NCBI GenBank assembly: GCA_034359265.1
Contig: CP136890.1
Span: 87,879,501-87,943,500 of the forward strand
Direction of reading: 5' to 3'
Source of the DNA: Canna indica
Lineage: Eukaryota; Streptophyta; Magnoliopsida; Zingiberales; Cannaceae
DNA: 64,000 bases
Shown here: piece after piece, positions 1-11,958 of the stretch
Layout: the number at the start of each line of letters is the position of its first letter
How positions within the stretch are numbered: position 1 is the stretch's first letter
Notes under the pieces: model-generated
What the model saw: only the letters and a program-made list of their open reading frames with translations
Database searches by the model: none
Told to the model about the DNA's origin: nothing
Program-made: the position numbers and the translations under genes

Positions 1-464
1 GGATCTTCAATGGCAGTAGAGAAAAGGTTGTAGGTCCTTTTTTGCTTAATTTTGCGAGAGGTGAAGAAATGACCATGGTGAAGGTGTAGCCCTTGGGGCC
101 AGATAGAGGAACAAATCGTAGAGAGGTATTTAGAAATTGCATTTGCAACTTTAGGGCTTCAAGAGATGGGAAGCCACATGGCTGCTGACATAAGACTCCA
201 TGTAAGTGGTTTAATGGTGATTTTAACTACCATTTTATGATGGAAAGTTTTATTGCAAAAACTACAACCCTAATGGATTTTTGGAAGAAAAAAATGCTGA
301 CACATTTACCAAATTCCCATACCATAGGATATATTAAATAATTAACCCAAAAGGAAATTTTTAAAAAATGGTAAACAAGTGTTGTATACAATGTAAGATC
401 TTGTTGCACTGCAACATTAGCTCAACAACACCGAAACTACGTCAATAGTAACAAAAGAACATAC
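1..464 (-). other. TBCB intron 4 (unfinished) or unrecognised sequence
   Basis: This stretch lies downstream of the last visible TBCB exon on the minus strand. I translated the minus strand and found no CAP-Gly-like sequence, so the remaining exons must be beyond the left edge. About 200 bases at the left edge are less AT-rich than the rest, but I could not assign them on either strand. Confidence 0.5.
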
Positions 465-3400
465 CTTGTTTCCTTTAGTCTGTGGATTTTGAGATGCCAT
501 TTTTTCCTTAAATTTCCTAACATTGTCTGGAAAGGATGAAAGAAACATAAGCATGAGCTATGATGATAATTACAAAGATTGACAGTTGAAAAAACAAATT
601 CTTCGGGATCATGAAGTAATTATCAAGAAGCACTGGAAAGCATAAGCATTTACTGAATATGGAATCATGTAAATCTGGCAATAACATACTAAGATGGATA
701 TCTCGTACTCATGCCAAATAATGCAAATTCAATAACAATAAAAATGCGAAAAACACTAAGACAGATATGTCAGGGTAAGGAGCTATAGGCAGTCTCCAGT
801 AAGCAAATTAAAATGTAAAGATACTCACTGTCCAATTTATTGTAAGCTTCTTCAGAAATTGTGTATTTCTCAACCAATGAAGTATCTTCCAACCAACCAC
901 CAGAGGTTACTGAAGAAGGATCAAGATCAATAATATGCAACCGGTACCTTCAAATGATCAGCATGATCCAATTTATCAAAAGTGAATGACAAGAAAGTAG
1001 TTTCTCCTGAAGAACAATTAATTAAATATTCAGATACAATCACTTGGAATATAGCATCAGCTTAAAGTCAACATAAAGATCATTAGAAGAGGTAATGCTA
1101 GCTAAGAACTCGTAAAGAGATGTTTCCAAAGTCTAAGAAATCTTTCAGTGGTTCACAAGTTTTTCAAGTAACAAAAACCAAATAATATTATATCACTTGG
1201 AAGAATGCAGACAAGGAGAACAAAAAAACAAACAACTCAAGCTTACTTTCTTAACAATCATAATGAAGAACAATATTAGAATAAGTTTAACCTTTTTTCC
1301 TTTCAATTCATACCAGCAACTATTGATCATTTATAGAAGACAACGAGAATGCTGAAGGCTGTTACCTCACCAATAATCTGTCCAATTTAAGCCTATTTTC
1401 TCCATAGCTCTGTCCAATAATCTATATTCTCCATATGGGTGTAATCTAGAACAACAAATAACTTTGCGAATAATGCATTTTAATATCATGCATACAATTG
1501 TTTTTTGCCTATTTCCAAGGTAAAATAATGCACTTCAATATCTTATTAGCAATACAGAGAGCATGTTAATTTGCCCAAGGTTTATCTAGGTGAATATAAG
1601 CATAGAGAATTCTCATGTGCTAGCAAGTAGGGACTAGACACGAGGCCTGTCTTGGACGACCATAATGTTGCAGTTGGAATCACCGGCTTAAGCTAGTCAA
1701 TAAAGAAGAAAATTAGCTTTATTAATGAGAAACAATAGTATACCCTAATCAACCAAGAACCACAACACCACAACCTAAGACCTATATAATGCTCTCATCA
1801 AACCTAAGGCCTGTCTTGGACGACCATAATGTTGCTCACAATAATGAAGGAATCCCTAGAATAGAAACTCAACCAAGAAGAGAAAAGCTCCCCTAGAACA
1901 AATCTCCTCCAAGAAGAAGAAACCCCTCGCATCCTTAGGTCATTTAAGACCTAGACCAAGTAATTTGGAGCAAATCAGCCTGAATTGGATCAATTTAGCC
2001 TGTGACCATTGGTAGGAGACCAAGAGCCAGTCTTGCTATAAATATGATACCAAACACAGTTCAGAGCTTGGTCTTTCTATGGAACATATTCTTATCGCTT
2101 CTTCTATGGTCTTCCACTTTGCTACTTGTTGATCATCATTGGATTTGAGTCAAACCTAACAATCCCTACCTTAGTTAGAATCCAACACCTTTAATTTGCC
2201 AGAGCATCACCTGCATAGCCAAGGAGATGCCCTAAAATGGTTTTCTGTTTCTTGGCCTCCACCACCACTACACACGACAATTGAGCCCTTGATCTTGTCA
2301 ATGGTACTTGGCTATGATGATATACTGCATTAGTGCATTGGACTATCACACAGGTTTTGCACATGCATTTTACCTCATGCACCCTATGGATATATCTAGA
2401 AGATACAGGCCATAGTTATAAGATTAAATGGGATATTGATTCAGGGCTCTTTATTGGTCAAACAAGTACATTAACATGTCAAGCCACATGTTCGTTAAAA
2501 AATATTTTGAATTATATTTTACATATGGTAAATATCAAAAAATATAAATATCAACTTATATATATATATATATGAAATGTATAATTATATATCGTCCTTC
2601 TTTCTTCATTTATCTTTATTATGCATTTATGCAATATAAAATATAACTTCAAATTGTTACTTTAGAAAAAATATATATAACTTATTTCTTCCAATATCAT
2701 ATTTTTTATAATATTTTCCCTACATTCTTTTCATATTCTTTCTTTTTTATCCCTCCTAATCCCCCCCTCCCCTAGCGTCCATCTGCCTCTCTTCTCCTTA
2801 CACTCCATCCCTCCACATTCTTCTTTTATCTCCCTTCTAGAGATCCATTTCTTGCTTTCTTTGCCCTAGGATCTTACCATCACCCCCCTGTGGCCATTTC
2901 CAGCCATTTTCTCCCACTAGAATCATCCCTATCCTAACCAATTTTCTTCCTTTTACTTCTATAGATCTATTTCCTCCTTTTCGTTGCCACAATATCTATA
3001 CCTCCTTCCTGCAGTTCGTCTTCTTCCTCTTTTTCTCCTTCTTTTCATCCACACTCCGTTAAATCATCCCAGCCATGAGTTTCCATTGATGCATCTCTAG
3101 TTTTCCCTTCAGCAATGAAGCGGCGCTAAGGCAATACTACTTGGAAAACATCAACTTGCCTATATCTCTAAACCTGGCAGGTTCAGCGGATTCATTGATA
3201 ACATATCTAGTTCAGAACAGTTCAATCTTGCTTTTGAACAATTTCAATCTGATTAGAAAACCAAATTAAACCATGGTTGAGGTTCATTTTCAATTGAAGT
3301 AGCTAGTTTGGTTTGTTTTCCATCACTATAATAACAAGCTTTCATATAGCCTCCTTGTCATACCTCCCGTGTTCCAACAAGCCATCCTAAGAAGCCCAAG

Positions 3401-6052
3401 GATGCCTTTTACCAGTCTTACTTTGCATCAATTCAGCTCAGAGATATTACATTCCTCCTCATTTCTAGGCAGGTCTCACCCGATATGTGCATGATGAACA
3501 ACTTCCAAACTCCCCATATCTAAATTTGTGCCATTGAGATCCTTGCTTTCATTTTTTCCCCTTCCTGCCTTCATTCTATTATATATTGTAAATTGAAATT
3601 TAACAAAAGCAGTGACTCATTTCTCTATGCAACATATGCTACTATATGCCACTTGCTTTAGAGTCACCTCATCTTCTCTCGCGCACACAAGAGTTTTCAC
3701 AAAGACATCAAACAAATTAATTAAGAAAGTAATAAGTATTTGTGCCAGGTTAGGAAACCTATAAACCTCCCAGCCTTAGCCAACTAATCTACAATTATTT
3801 AGTGATAGTTAAGATGCTATGTTAGAACCTTGTTGTCTTCCATATGTAGCCCATACAGCCTCTATCCATGATGGGCCTTGTTTAGCCAATCCTTGCCACA
3901 GAACACTGCTCCAACCATTTCATGATCCCTTAATATGTAGTCTCCCCAGCTATCACATTTACAACACTATGTAACAAACAAAGCTTGTTGGTGTTCATAG
4001 TCCTAGCCTCCGTCCACGAATTGATCTTTCTCATGTTTGTTAGCTTCCCATTCTCTCTATGTAGAACAGTTTGCAAATCATGCTCAGGCCCTGCTACATC
4101 AATCTTATATCCAATATTGAGATCAAGAATCCTTCAATCTTATGTGATGTCTCATGTCTCTACATACTCAAAATACCTTGTATGTCTACCCATTGGCTGA
4201 CCCAACACTACTTGAACAAAGTCCCCTTGGATCAAGGCATGCCCTTTGACCAACAAACCAATTTATCCAAATCTCCAAAAATGGAATGACCACCATGTAT
4301 CTGAAATGGTCAAAAAGGACATCCTAAGCTGGGAAAAATTGGTATCAAGTCAACAGAAAACCCAGAGCAAACAAGAAAACACACTGAGCTTACATGATTC
4401 AGCTTACACCTAAACAATAATTTTACATGATCACTATGCACCTAGAATGCAGACGACAAGCTCCATAGCAAAGCCCATGACGAATAACCTTCACAATTCC
4501 AACTCCCAAAAGAGGCAATACTAAGACAACACACTGAGCTTACACGGTTCAGCCTACCTATAGAGAAAATACTAAGTTTTATCGATGAGATACAAAAGTA
4601 CAACCTCATGAAATGAGAACCATAGTAGAAGACCCTTTCCAATGCTATTACCAAATCCAAGCTCTCTCCTAAACAAATGAATGATTTCCTAGGCTAGAAA
4701 CTCACCAAGTAGGCCTTAAGGCACACATAGAATAGATCTCGTTTAAGATGAAGAAACCCTTCCTCCAATCAGTTCTAATACCTCTAAGTCGTCAACATGG
4801 AGACTATTCCTAGGGGCATCTAAGACCTAAATAAATTGATTTGAGGCAAAATAAGCTTAACTAGGTAGAGCAGTAGTCCAGTTGGAGTGTCATGTCTCCT
4901 CGAAGATTTCCATCCCTTCTTTCACTCCAATGTTTATACCTCATTATTAGATTCAAGCCAAGCACAACACAGACAATATGTGGTTAAGAATTTGATCTCT
5001 AGTAGGTAAATTTATACTCGAGCTCTGAATATAGAAATAGAGCATTCACCTATTTGCCTGTTTAAATGACCTACAAACTAAACTAAAAAAACATGAACAA
5101 TTAAGTATGGTAACAACACTTGTAGAAATAGTATAGCTGCTCAAAAAATAAGACAGGAATACTAGGTAACCAACCAATCAACAGGAAGATGCCAATATTG
5201 TCAGTCACAGAACTCGTTTTAATTTGGAGATCAAGAAGCCACATCAACTTAGGCAGCTGAGAAATATTATCAAGAATTTCATCTACTTCTAACTAGTTAA
5301 TAGGAAGTTTGCGATGCCATAGGTTATTCAAAAGCTACCCATTTTAATATCTCATTTTTTGCTGCGCTGAAGGCTAAAACTGTTGCCTTTACAACCATTA
5401 TCCACATTCTTCCTAGAAGTTTCATTTTATCGTCCGAAGAGTGGTGGGAAAAATGTAACAGGAATTAATCACTCAGAAAACCCGCTCAACCCTTGTGCAG
5501 TTAGATCCACCATTAAACTAGAAGAGTAATCAGACACAATCAATCAAATACATGAATTAACCGCCGCATGACATTTCACTCTTGAGATCCGAAGCATCCA
5601 AAATTGGTGAACTGAAATCGAGGACAAATGCAAAAGGATCATAAGTTTAATCGAGAAAGAACCAGGGCAAACGGACTGACCCTTCTTGAGGAGAGTAGAA
5701 GCCGAAAGGCTTCATCACATCACTGACGTCGCAGACTTTTGATCCGGTGTCATCATAGAGCTCAAGGAGCATTGACTCGACCGCAGTGCCGCACTTCTTC
5801 CAGAGCTTCTCCTTAACGGATTCCACGGTCATCTAAGAGATGGATCAGGATAGTGAGAGAAAGCAAGTTAGAAGGGGCGGGCATCTAGAGAGACGATGGG
5901 AGAAGATCGAAGGAGAGGTGGGCCGAGCGGGGCGGGCGGCTATTAGTAACCTCGAGGGAGAAGCGAACGTCTGCGGAAAATCTCTTGATGTTGGAGTGTG
6001 TCACGCGGAGGGTGACAGAGTCGTCGCCCGGCAGCTGCAGCCGAGAAGCCAT
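465..6052 (-). CDS. TBCB: Tubulin-folding cofactor B (TBCB), 5' four exons, 3' end beyond window
   Basis: TBCB captures alpha-tubulin in the cytosol and, with TBCE, feeds it into tubulin heterodimer assembly. Four minus-strand exons join in frame with GT-AG borders: 6052-5951 (start ATG at 6052, protein begins MASRLQLPGDDSVTLRVTHS), 5832-5681, 947-829 and 526-465. The 145 or so residues form the N-terminal ubiquitin-like domain (VKEKLWKKCGT, LELYDDTGSK, then RLHIIDLD) and the linker (GGWLEDTSLVEKY, then an RKFKEKM coiled stretch). This order matches Arabidopsis TFCB. The C-terminal CAP-Gly domain, about 100 residues in the family, is not in the window. Exon 2 opens with an ATG directly after its acceptor, so an isolated-ORF caller would wrongly start there. 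Intron 2 is very long (4.7 kb). No frameshift or stop is seen in the exons, so the gene looks functional. Confidence 0.9.
948..5680 (-). other. TBCB intron 2, 4.7 kb, repeat-bearing
   Basis: The intron has no convincing coding sequence. It holds a 29-base exact direct repeat (1643-1671 and 1807-1835), a (TA)n run (2557-2573) and a C+T-rich stretch (about 2730-3110). Two loosely similar blocks (about 1690-2000 and 4540-4860) share phrases such as a gene-poor 'AAACTCACCAAG/AAACTCAACCAAG' context and look like diverged copies of one old repeat. Short ORFs here are AT-rich noise. Confidence 0.6.
1643..1835. repeat. 29-bp exact direct repeat, 164 bp apart
   Basis: The same 29 bases, beginning AGGCCTGTCTTGGACGACC, occur at 1643-1671 and 1807-1835 inside TBCB intron 2. 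The flanks differ. Confidence 0.75.
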
Positions 6053-6179
6053 TCTACGCTCGATCGATCACTCTCCTCCTTACCCTCTTCTAGTCTTCTT
6101 AGCAAAACAATCAGAATAAATATATTTCTTCAAATCTCCAAATAGAAATAAAATTTTAAATAATAAAATATAAATTTTT

Positions 6180-6620
6180 CTCGTCTGTAATCAATATCAA
6201 AATATTATTAAATTATATCTCAAATTTTAATATTTATCTCAATTACATTCTCTTATCAACTCTCAATTAAAATAATAATTTTTATTTAAAAATATAAAAA
6301 AATTACGTCAATTTATATTAAATAATATAAAATAATATTTTTTATTTTTTATTAAAAAATCACTCTATGTTGACCCCGGACATGGCTCGGAGTTATTCTT
6401 TAATATAAATTGAAGTGATTTTTTTATTTTTTAAATAAAAATATTATTTTAATTCACGTCAGGAAGCCAAGTCATCAGCTTAACAGGATTGCTGACGGAG
6501 AGTTAACGGAGACTGTAATTGAGACAAATGTCAAAGTTCATGATATAATTTGATAATATTTTAAAATTGATCACAAATGAGAACAAGTGCATAGTTCAAA
6601 ATATATTCAGTTAATTACCC
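6180..6620. mobile_element. Foldback element resembling a mutator-type MITE
   Basis: The two halves are imperfect inverted copies of each other: the left side reads toward ...TATCTCAATTACATTCTC and the reverse complement of the right side reads ...TGTCTCAATTACAGTCTC. The right end carries GTTAATTACCC, like the ends of the MULE MITE at 44956-45662. I could not find a clean 9-bp TSD, and the left tip may be lost. It sits just upstream of TBCB. Confidence 0.45.
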
Positions 6621-6706
6621 ATCAAATATTTTAGGATTTGATGTTTATTATAGAGTTTAATTTTTTTGTTTCTTACCAAAAATAAAATTAATTAATTACT
6701 AGAAAA

Positions 6707-7219
6707 TATGGGTGAAAATAGGCTAGACGGCCTACCAGAGACTTATAGCCTGGCCTGGCCTGGCTTGGCCTAGCCTATTTAAAAATAAAACAATGCTTAG
6801 GCCTACTTCAAAGAATATTTTTCTTATCAGGCTAAGCTCATGCTCAATTTAAAATCTATTGAAGTAGTTTCATTTTATCATTATGGACTAGTGCATATTT
6901 ACTTAATGGTCTTTCTAGGCGTATTTGTAGGTGTGGCCTGTTTTGAGGCCTACATGATTGGCGGCTTGTATTCGGCATATTATATATGCAAGGCTTGATT
7001 GTGGATAAAGGCATATTTTTTGGCATGTTTAATATTTTAGCATGTTGGCATGTATAAAATATTTTAAATTGCGGACTTTATAAATATGTCACAGGCCAGG
7101 CCAAACTCAGGCCAAGAAAAAAGGCTACAATAAGCCACAAACCAAGCTCAGACCAATTTGTTACTATATAGGTCAAGTCTGATAAGGCGAAAGCCTAGCT
7201 TGACATGTTTCCACCCCTA
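6707..7219. mobile_element. Non-autonomous hAT element, 513 bp, TSD CTAGAAAA
   Basis: An 8-bp target duplication CTAGAAAA flanks it exactly (6699-6706 and 7220-7227). The ends are imperfect inverted repeats: TATGGGTGAAAAT on the left against TAGGGGTGGAAAC from the right. The subterminal parts are rich in GGCCTGG and GGCCTA motifs, a common layout for hAT transposase binding sites. It has no ORF. Confidence 0.85.
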
Positions 7220-7477
7220 CTAGAAAATAAACTCAAGTTTAGTTGGTACATTATTTAGTAATATTAAAATGGCAATCCATAGATTGTCACCTTCAATTTA
7301 CTAGTAATATAAATTATCTTGTTTGACATGTATCAATATATATGGCAATCTAATTTTGTATTTTTGACTCACAAAAAATTGTTTAAAAACCTTTGTTGAA
7401 ATTTGATAATGTCTTATATGAAGAAGAATGTACATAAGAGAATAACAATGATGGAATTTAATATTATCATTGGGTTG

Positions 7478-7521
7478 TATTTCACATAGCCAAGGGCGTT
7501 ATTTCACATAGCCAAGGGCGT
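7478..7521. repeat. Two perfect 22-bp tandem copies at a hAT 5' end
   Basis: Each 22-bp unit (7478-7499, 7500-7521) contains the host target site CACATAGC plus the first bases of the following hAT (CAAGGGCGT). The duplication therefore spans the insertion junction and arose after the hAT inserted, or as an insertion error. Confidence 0.85.
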
Positions 7522-8051
7522 ATACAGCATAGCAAATGGGGGACATTTTGTCCCCCATTTTTTTAAAAATAAAAATAAAAATTAATTTTATACTTTAATT
7601 TTTGTTGTTAATTCTTTTTTTGTATTTATTGCAAGAATGATGAAATTTAATTTTCTATGTATAAATTATTGAATTTGTATTGTTACTTATTTTTAAAAAA
7701 ACAATACATGTTATCTCTTTATTAACGGGTAGCTTTAACTGGTTTAAACAATCGTATAGTTCTTGATTGGGTGAATACAATTCCAGGTTTATAAGGTAAA
7801 TGATTCTGCTCAAAACTAAATATTACTTTGATTGGTTGATTTTTATTTATTGTAAAATAATACTTTTATTTGTTTCTCATTTGTTGATCTATATATTTTG
7901 ATTGTCTTACGTTAAAAGTATTTTTATACAATTATAATGTACCGCACCGTAGGGGATTTGCCCCCGCACCCCCAAATTATAGTTGAACACTCTAATTTTA
8001 ATTTTAAATTTCTTTATGTCCCTCATTTTTAAAATCCTACCTACGCTCCTG
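7513..8051. mobile_element. Non-autonomous hAT element, 539 bp, TSD CACATAGC
   Basis: The 8-bp TSD CACATAGC is perfect (7505-7512 and 8052-8059). The TIRs are CAAGGGCGTATACAG and, from the right, CAGGAGCGTAGGTAG. The inward GGGGGACA and GAGGGACA motifs on the two sides match each other. This resembles the widespread plant hAT group whose ends read CAGNGGCGGANNTAGG. It has no coding capacity. Confidence 0.85.
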
Positions 8052-8229
8052 CACATAGCTACCTCCCATGAGGGTTATCCACATCATCACTTATCGAAGC
8101 AATCTAGATTATCGGTAAAGTATTTGAACCAAACATGATAATGTGTGGACCCTGAGAATTTAAAAGTCACATTATCGATAATGCACCTCATACCAAATGC
8201 CCTCTCAGATAGTCTAGGTACAATAAGGA

Positions 8230-9330
8230 ATTAAGCTTAGGAGGCCTAATAGAAGTCCAAACATTAGATTTCATTCAAACATCGAGCTTTATTTGCAATC
8301 CTAGTAGGTCGTTTTGTTACCGTCACGAAAGCAAAAAAGATAATTACAAGAAGAATATTTCTTTGCACAAGATGAATATCTCAAATGATGTTCTTCAGTA
8401 TTGGAGGGGTAGCAATTAAGCCTTGCAATACTTGAATGAGCATTTGGGAATTAGATTCAACCACAACATGCTGAATTTTTTGTTATATCACAATTTGTAG
8501 AGAAAACAACATAGCATGGGCTTCAGATAAAGCAGATGAGCTGATATTATCCAAGTAATGGTTTGCAACATAGGAACAAATGCCAGAATGATCACGAACT
8601 ACCACTCCAATGCCAGCTAAGTATCACAGTAGGATCCATCAAAAATTAGTTTAACATAATTCATTTCGGGGAATCCTAGATAAAAATTAGAATGAGTTGA
8701 ATTGTTAATTGAGGTGCCCTCAAGTGATGCGGGTTGGTGAAGCTGTGTTATATAAGCAAGAATTCGAAGCATGAGGCTAAAGGGGGAGAGTTGCTTGACA
8801 AGATGCTACCTTTCATTCCTAGTGTGCTAGGTAAGCCAAAAGGTAAGAACACGCGAAGATTGAAAAGAATAATTTTTGGTCCTTTTATTTGGCAAATTAA
8901 GCCACTCACCCATAATTCAAGAGGCTCTATTTTGTAGGTTTATACCAATCCAAGATTGTAACAAAGACCAAACTAAAGAAGTATAAGAATAGTGAAGGAA
9001 CAAATGATTAATGGTTTCAACTTTTAAAAGATCTTGACGTAAGGGACACTCGGTAACATAAGAAAGACCAATATGCTCGATTTAAGTAAGACCTAGTTAG
9101 AAGCCTACCAAGTAAAAACTTTCAAAGAAAAATAAGAATTCTTGATGGTAGCTCAAGTTGCCAAATTAGTAAACCAATTAAAGTTGATACTATTATCCAG
9201 AAGACTACGACTTCTAAGGAAGGAATAAACAATCTTGTGGTAACTTTTCCATTAACCTCAATATCCCAAACACAAGCATCATCATCGGGGGTTTAGGGCA
9301 ATTGAATTTTCTATAAGGATTCTCACATAA
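8230..9330 (-). pseudogene. L1-type LINE 3' remnant: zf-RVT plus RNase H (RVT_3) domain
   Basis: On the minus strand a zf-RVT region is readable first (WDIEVNGKVTTR near 9290, then IGLSYVTECPL, ETINHLFLHYSYTS and VWSLLQSWIG near 9060-8940). After it comes an RNase H-like domain near 8650-8440: DGSYCDT, AGIGVVVRDHSG and SSSALSEAHAMLFSLQIV. This order is typical of plant L1-type elements. Many stops and frame changes are present and the EN/RT part is missing, so it is a dead 5'-truncated copy. No poly(A) tail or TSD could be fixed. Confidence 0.7.
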
Positions 9331-9339
9331 ATGAATGAA

Positions 9340-9568
9340 AAAAAGTTAAATCAATATTATCATCACATTTATTCTACCGAGAGTTTACAATTTACATCAT
9401 TATAAAAATTTCAGAATAACGATAACTGACTCATCAACTTCATAGATTAATTTATTGATCTAATTAAAATGCTTAAGCTGAAGTTAATAGTAGCACATCC
9501 ATCAAGCCTTATAAGCCAACACCACATCTAACATACTCCCGATATGGGACTAAACCGGAGTATTACAA
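9340..9568 (-). repeat. Possible TRIM/LTR fragment
   Basis: Read on the minus strand, the sequence from 9568 starts TGTAATACTCCGGTTTAGTC and continues CCATATCGGG. This wording is frequent at the start of plant TRIM or small LTR sequences. I see no partner LTR or TSD. Confidence 0.3.
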
Positions 9569-10694
9569 AATCTCATTGAAATTAAATTTTTTTCATTTCA
9601 AAATATAATTCTCTCCCGTTTATCGCTTAAAAACATTTTTTTAAAAATAATTTAAATAACTCAAATTAAATACTTTTGATTGTGGATAACATAAATTTAT
9701 TTTTTAGTAATTTATATTAGTACGTTTCTTTTTATGACTAAATATTATCTTAATAATTATATTATTTATTTGGTCTTTTAGTAAGTGACCGAAAGACCAA
9801 GAAAATGTTAATTTTAGAAAAAATAATATAGCAATTGTCAGAGATAGACTTATATTATATTTAGCAAAAAAAGTAATTGAAGTACTAAAATAGTATTTAT
9901 CTATTAAAGAAATATTAAAATACTGATATGAAATGTAAAAATTAAATTTATATTATGCATGATAAAAAATATTTTATTTTGAGTCATGTAAAATTCTTCA
10001 AGTCTTGTAGTATTAAAAATCATTAAATGGTAAAAAGAGGAGAATTATATTTTAAAATAAAAATAATTTTTAAAAAATACTATAACGTATTCTAATACTG
10101 CTCCCGATATAAAATATTTTGAGTTGGTTATTATATATTTGGAAATTTCATCCACTCTTTTTAAAAATCGAGTTGTCAATTTTCGAGCCTTCCACGTAGC
10201 CTCCCAAGCTACGGTGTAAATTAAATTCAATAATTTTTTTGTTGTTTAATGTTTTTAAAAAATCCACATTATGGACTTACACGTTGCCCGCGGAGGGCGG
10301 TGGTACATGGTGATGAACTAGCACAAGTTCTTTTTTAAAAAAAGGTAATATGTATTTAAAATAATTTAAAATAATAAAACATTAATTTTATAATATAACG
10401 TATTTATTATATTACATAATTTAGCAATTAATTATTTATATAGACTTGGTTAGATAATTAATATTATAAACAAACAGAAAATTGACACATGAATAATGAG
10501 ATAGCCAACTGTAGTTGGTGGTAGTATATTATATATTACCTAAAAATCTAAATTTCGATCTCTAGTATTATCATTATAATAATTTATTATTCTTATTTAA
10601 AAAAGAGATTAATAATAGGATATCTTTCTACATTAGATTAAAGATTGATTGACATAATTCAATTAGAAGATTAACAGTTGATTCTTCATTTACC
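9569..10694. other. AT-rich intergenic sequence, no supported gene
   Basis: This is low-complexity AT-rich DNA with scattered short ORFs and no recognisable domain. A weak tRNA-like pattern, TTGGTGGTAG followed by TTTCGATCTCTAG, lies at about 10510-10570. Confidence 0.5.
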
Positions 10695-11387
10695 AATCTT
10701 GTTAAAATCCTACATTGGTTAAAAATATGTTTAAAATAATATTTAAATAGTTTGAGCAATTCTCTCCCTATGAGTTAGCTTTTGGGCTGAGTTAGACTCA
10801 TTAATTTTTTAACATACTATCAGAGTCTATCATGTGATTGATATTGTGTCACCCGCAGATATTCAATCTTGCAAAACTCCACGCATCAGATGTTCAATTT
10901 TGGGCGTGAGGGGTGTGTGTTAAAATTCCACATTGATTAAAAATATGGTCAAGATAGCCTTTAAATTAGGGGTAAGAAAAAAAATTAGTTTTTTGGTTAA
11001 CCAAAAAATCAGTCTAAAATCGAATCGATTTTTTCGATTTTGGGTTATATTTTTAAAAAAATTAGTTTTCAGGTTCGGTCCGCGATTTCAAAAGTCCACC
11101 AATTTTGGTTAACCGACCGGTTCAATATTATTTATTAATTTTTATATAAATAATAATAAAAATAATTCATAAATTATAAAAAATTTGACCAAAAGATTTA
11201 TAATTTATAAAAAAAATTATAAAAAATATTAAAAATATTAAAAATAATATATATATAATTTTTGCATCACATTATCTTGGCTCAATTGATTTCATTTTTT
11301 TTTCTTTTTTCCCAATGGGGATTCGATATTTGTTTGGATTTTTCTCCATATGTGATTTGTATAGTGTTATTATGTTTGTAGGTTAAA

Positions 11388-11958
11388 TATAATATCCTAG
11401 ATATTAATATTTATTTATGTCATTATTTATGATTATCAACCTAGCGGGCTAGTTCGAGATTGAGTCAAGTCGACTCATGGTCCGATGCGAGCTTGCGAGC
11501 TCGGGTAAGTAGAAATTTAAATTATGTGGTTTCTTTTCTTGGTTCGGTAAATTTATTTAATTATATTTTTTGTGTACTTGATTATTAAATTATATTGCAT
11601 GGGTGTGCATGTGTTTGATGTTTATATGGGGCATGAGGTTAGATTGAGTTAATTAAGTTTAGTCGGGTTAGCGGGTTTGGATTCGGCTAGAGGCGGATGC
11701 GGGTTTGCTAAGAGGATAGTGTATTTAGGTTCGAGGAGAGGATTATAAAATCCCCCCCCCCCCCCTTGGCTTACGGCTCCCTATTGGAGCCGCACAAGCC
11801 GCGTGGAGAGAGGAGCCGCCCAGCCAAGCCAAGCCGCCCCTCTTCCCTCTTCCTCTTCCTTGGAGCAGCCGCCCTCAAGCCCCAGCCACTGAGCCGTCCT
11901 CCCCTCTTCCACTCTCTCTTCCCCTTCTCTTCCTTTTCCCTCTTTCTCTTCCTTGCAG
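11388..11958 (+). repeat. Truncated 5' LTR of the Tekay-type element
   Basis: The first ~150 bases match the start of the 3' LTR at 17666 closely (shared CTAGCGGGCTAG, GAGCTTGCGAGCTCGGGTAA). A TATAAAA box lies at 11744-11750, followed by a 13-base C run and then C+T-rich sequence. The LTR then passes directly into the pol linker, marking the gag/protease deletion. Confidence 0.7.
11744..11750 (+). promoter_or_regulatory. LTR TATA box
   Basis: TATAAAA lies in the Tekay 5' LTR. The same box, in the same context, is seen on the minus strand in the related LTR fragment at 40212-40218, which supports it as the family promoter. Confidence 0.5.

Noticed and set aside
2333..4660. Several 60-80 aa ORFs within TBCB intron 2
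   Set aside because: Low-complexity or AT-rich, no similarity I recognise, and inside an intron.
5840..6145. Plus-strand 101-aa ORF
   Set aside because: Antisense to TBCB exon 1 and intron 1.
10045..10230. Minus-strand 61-aa ORF
   Set aside because: AT-rich, no domain, no gene context.
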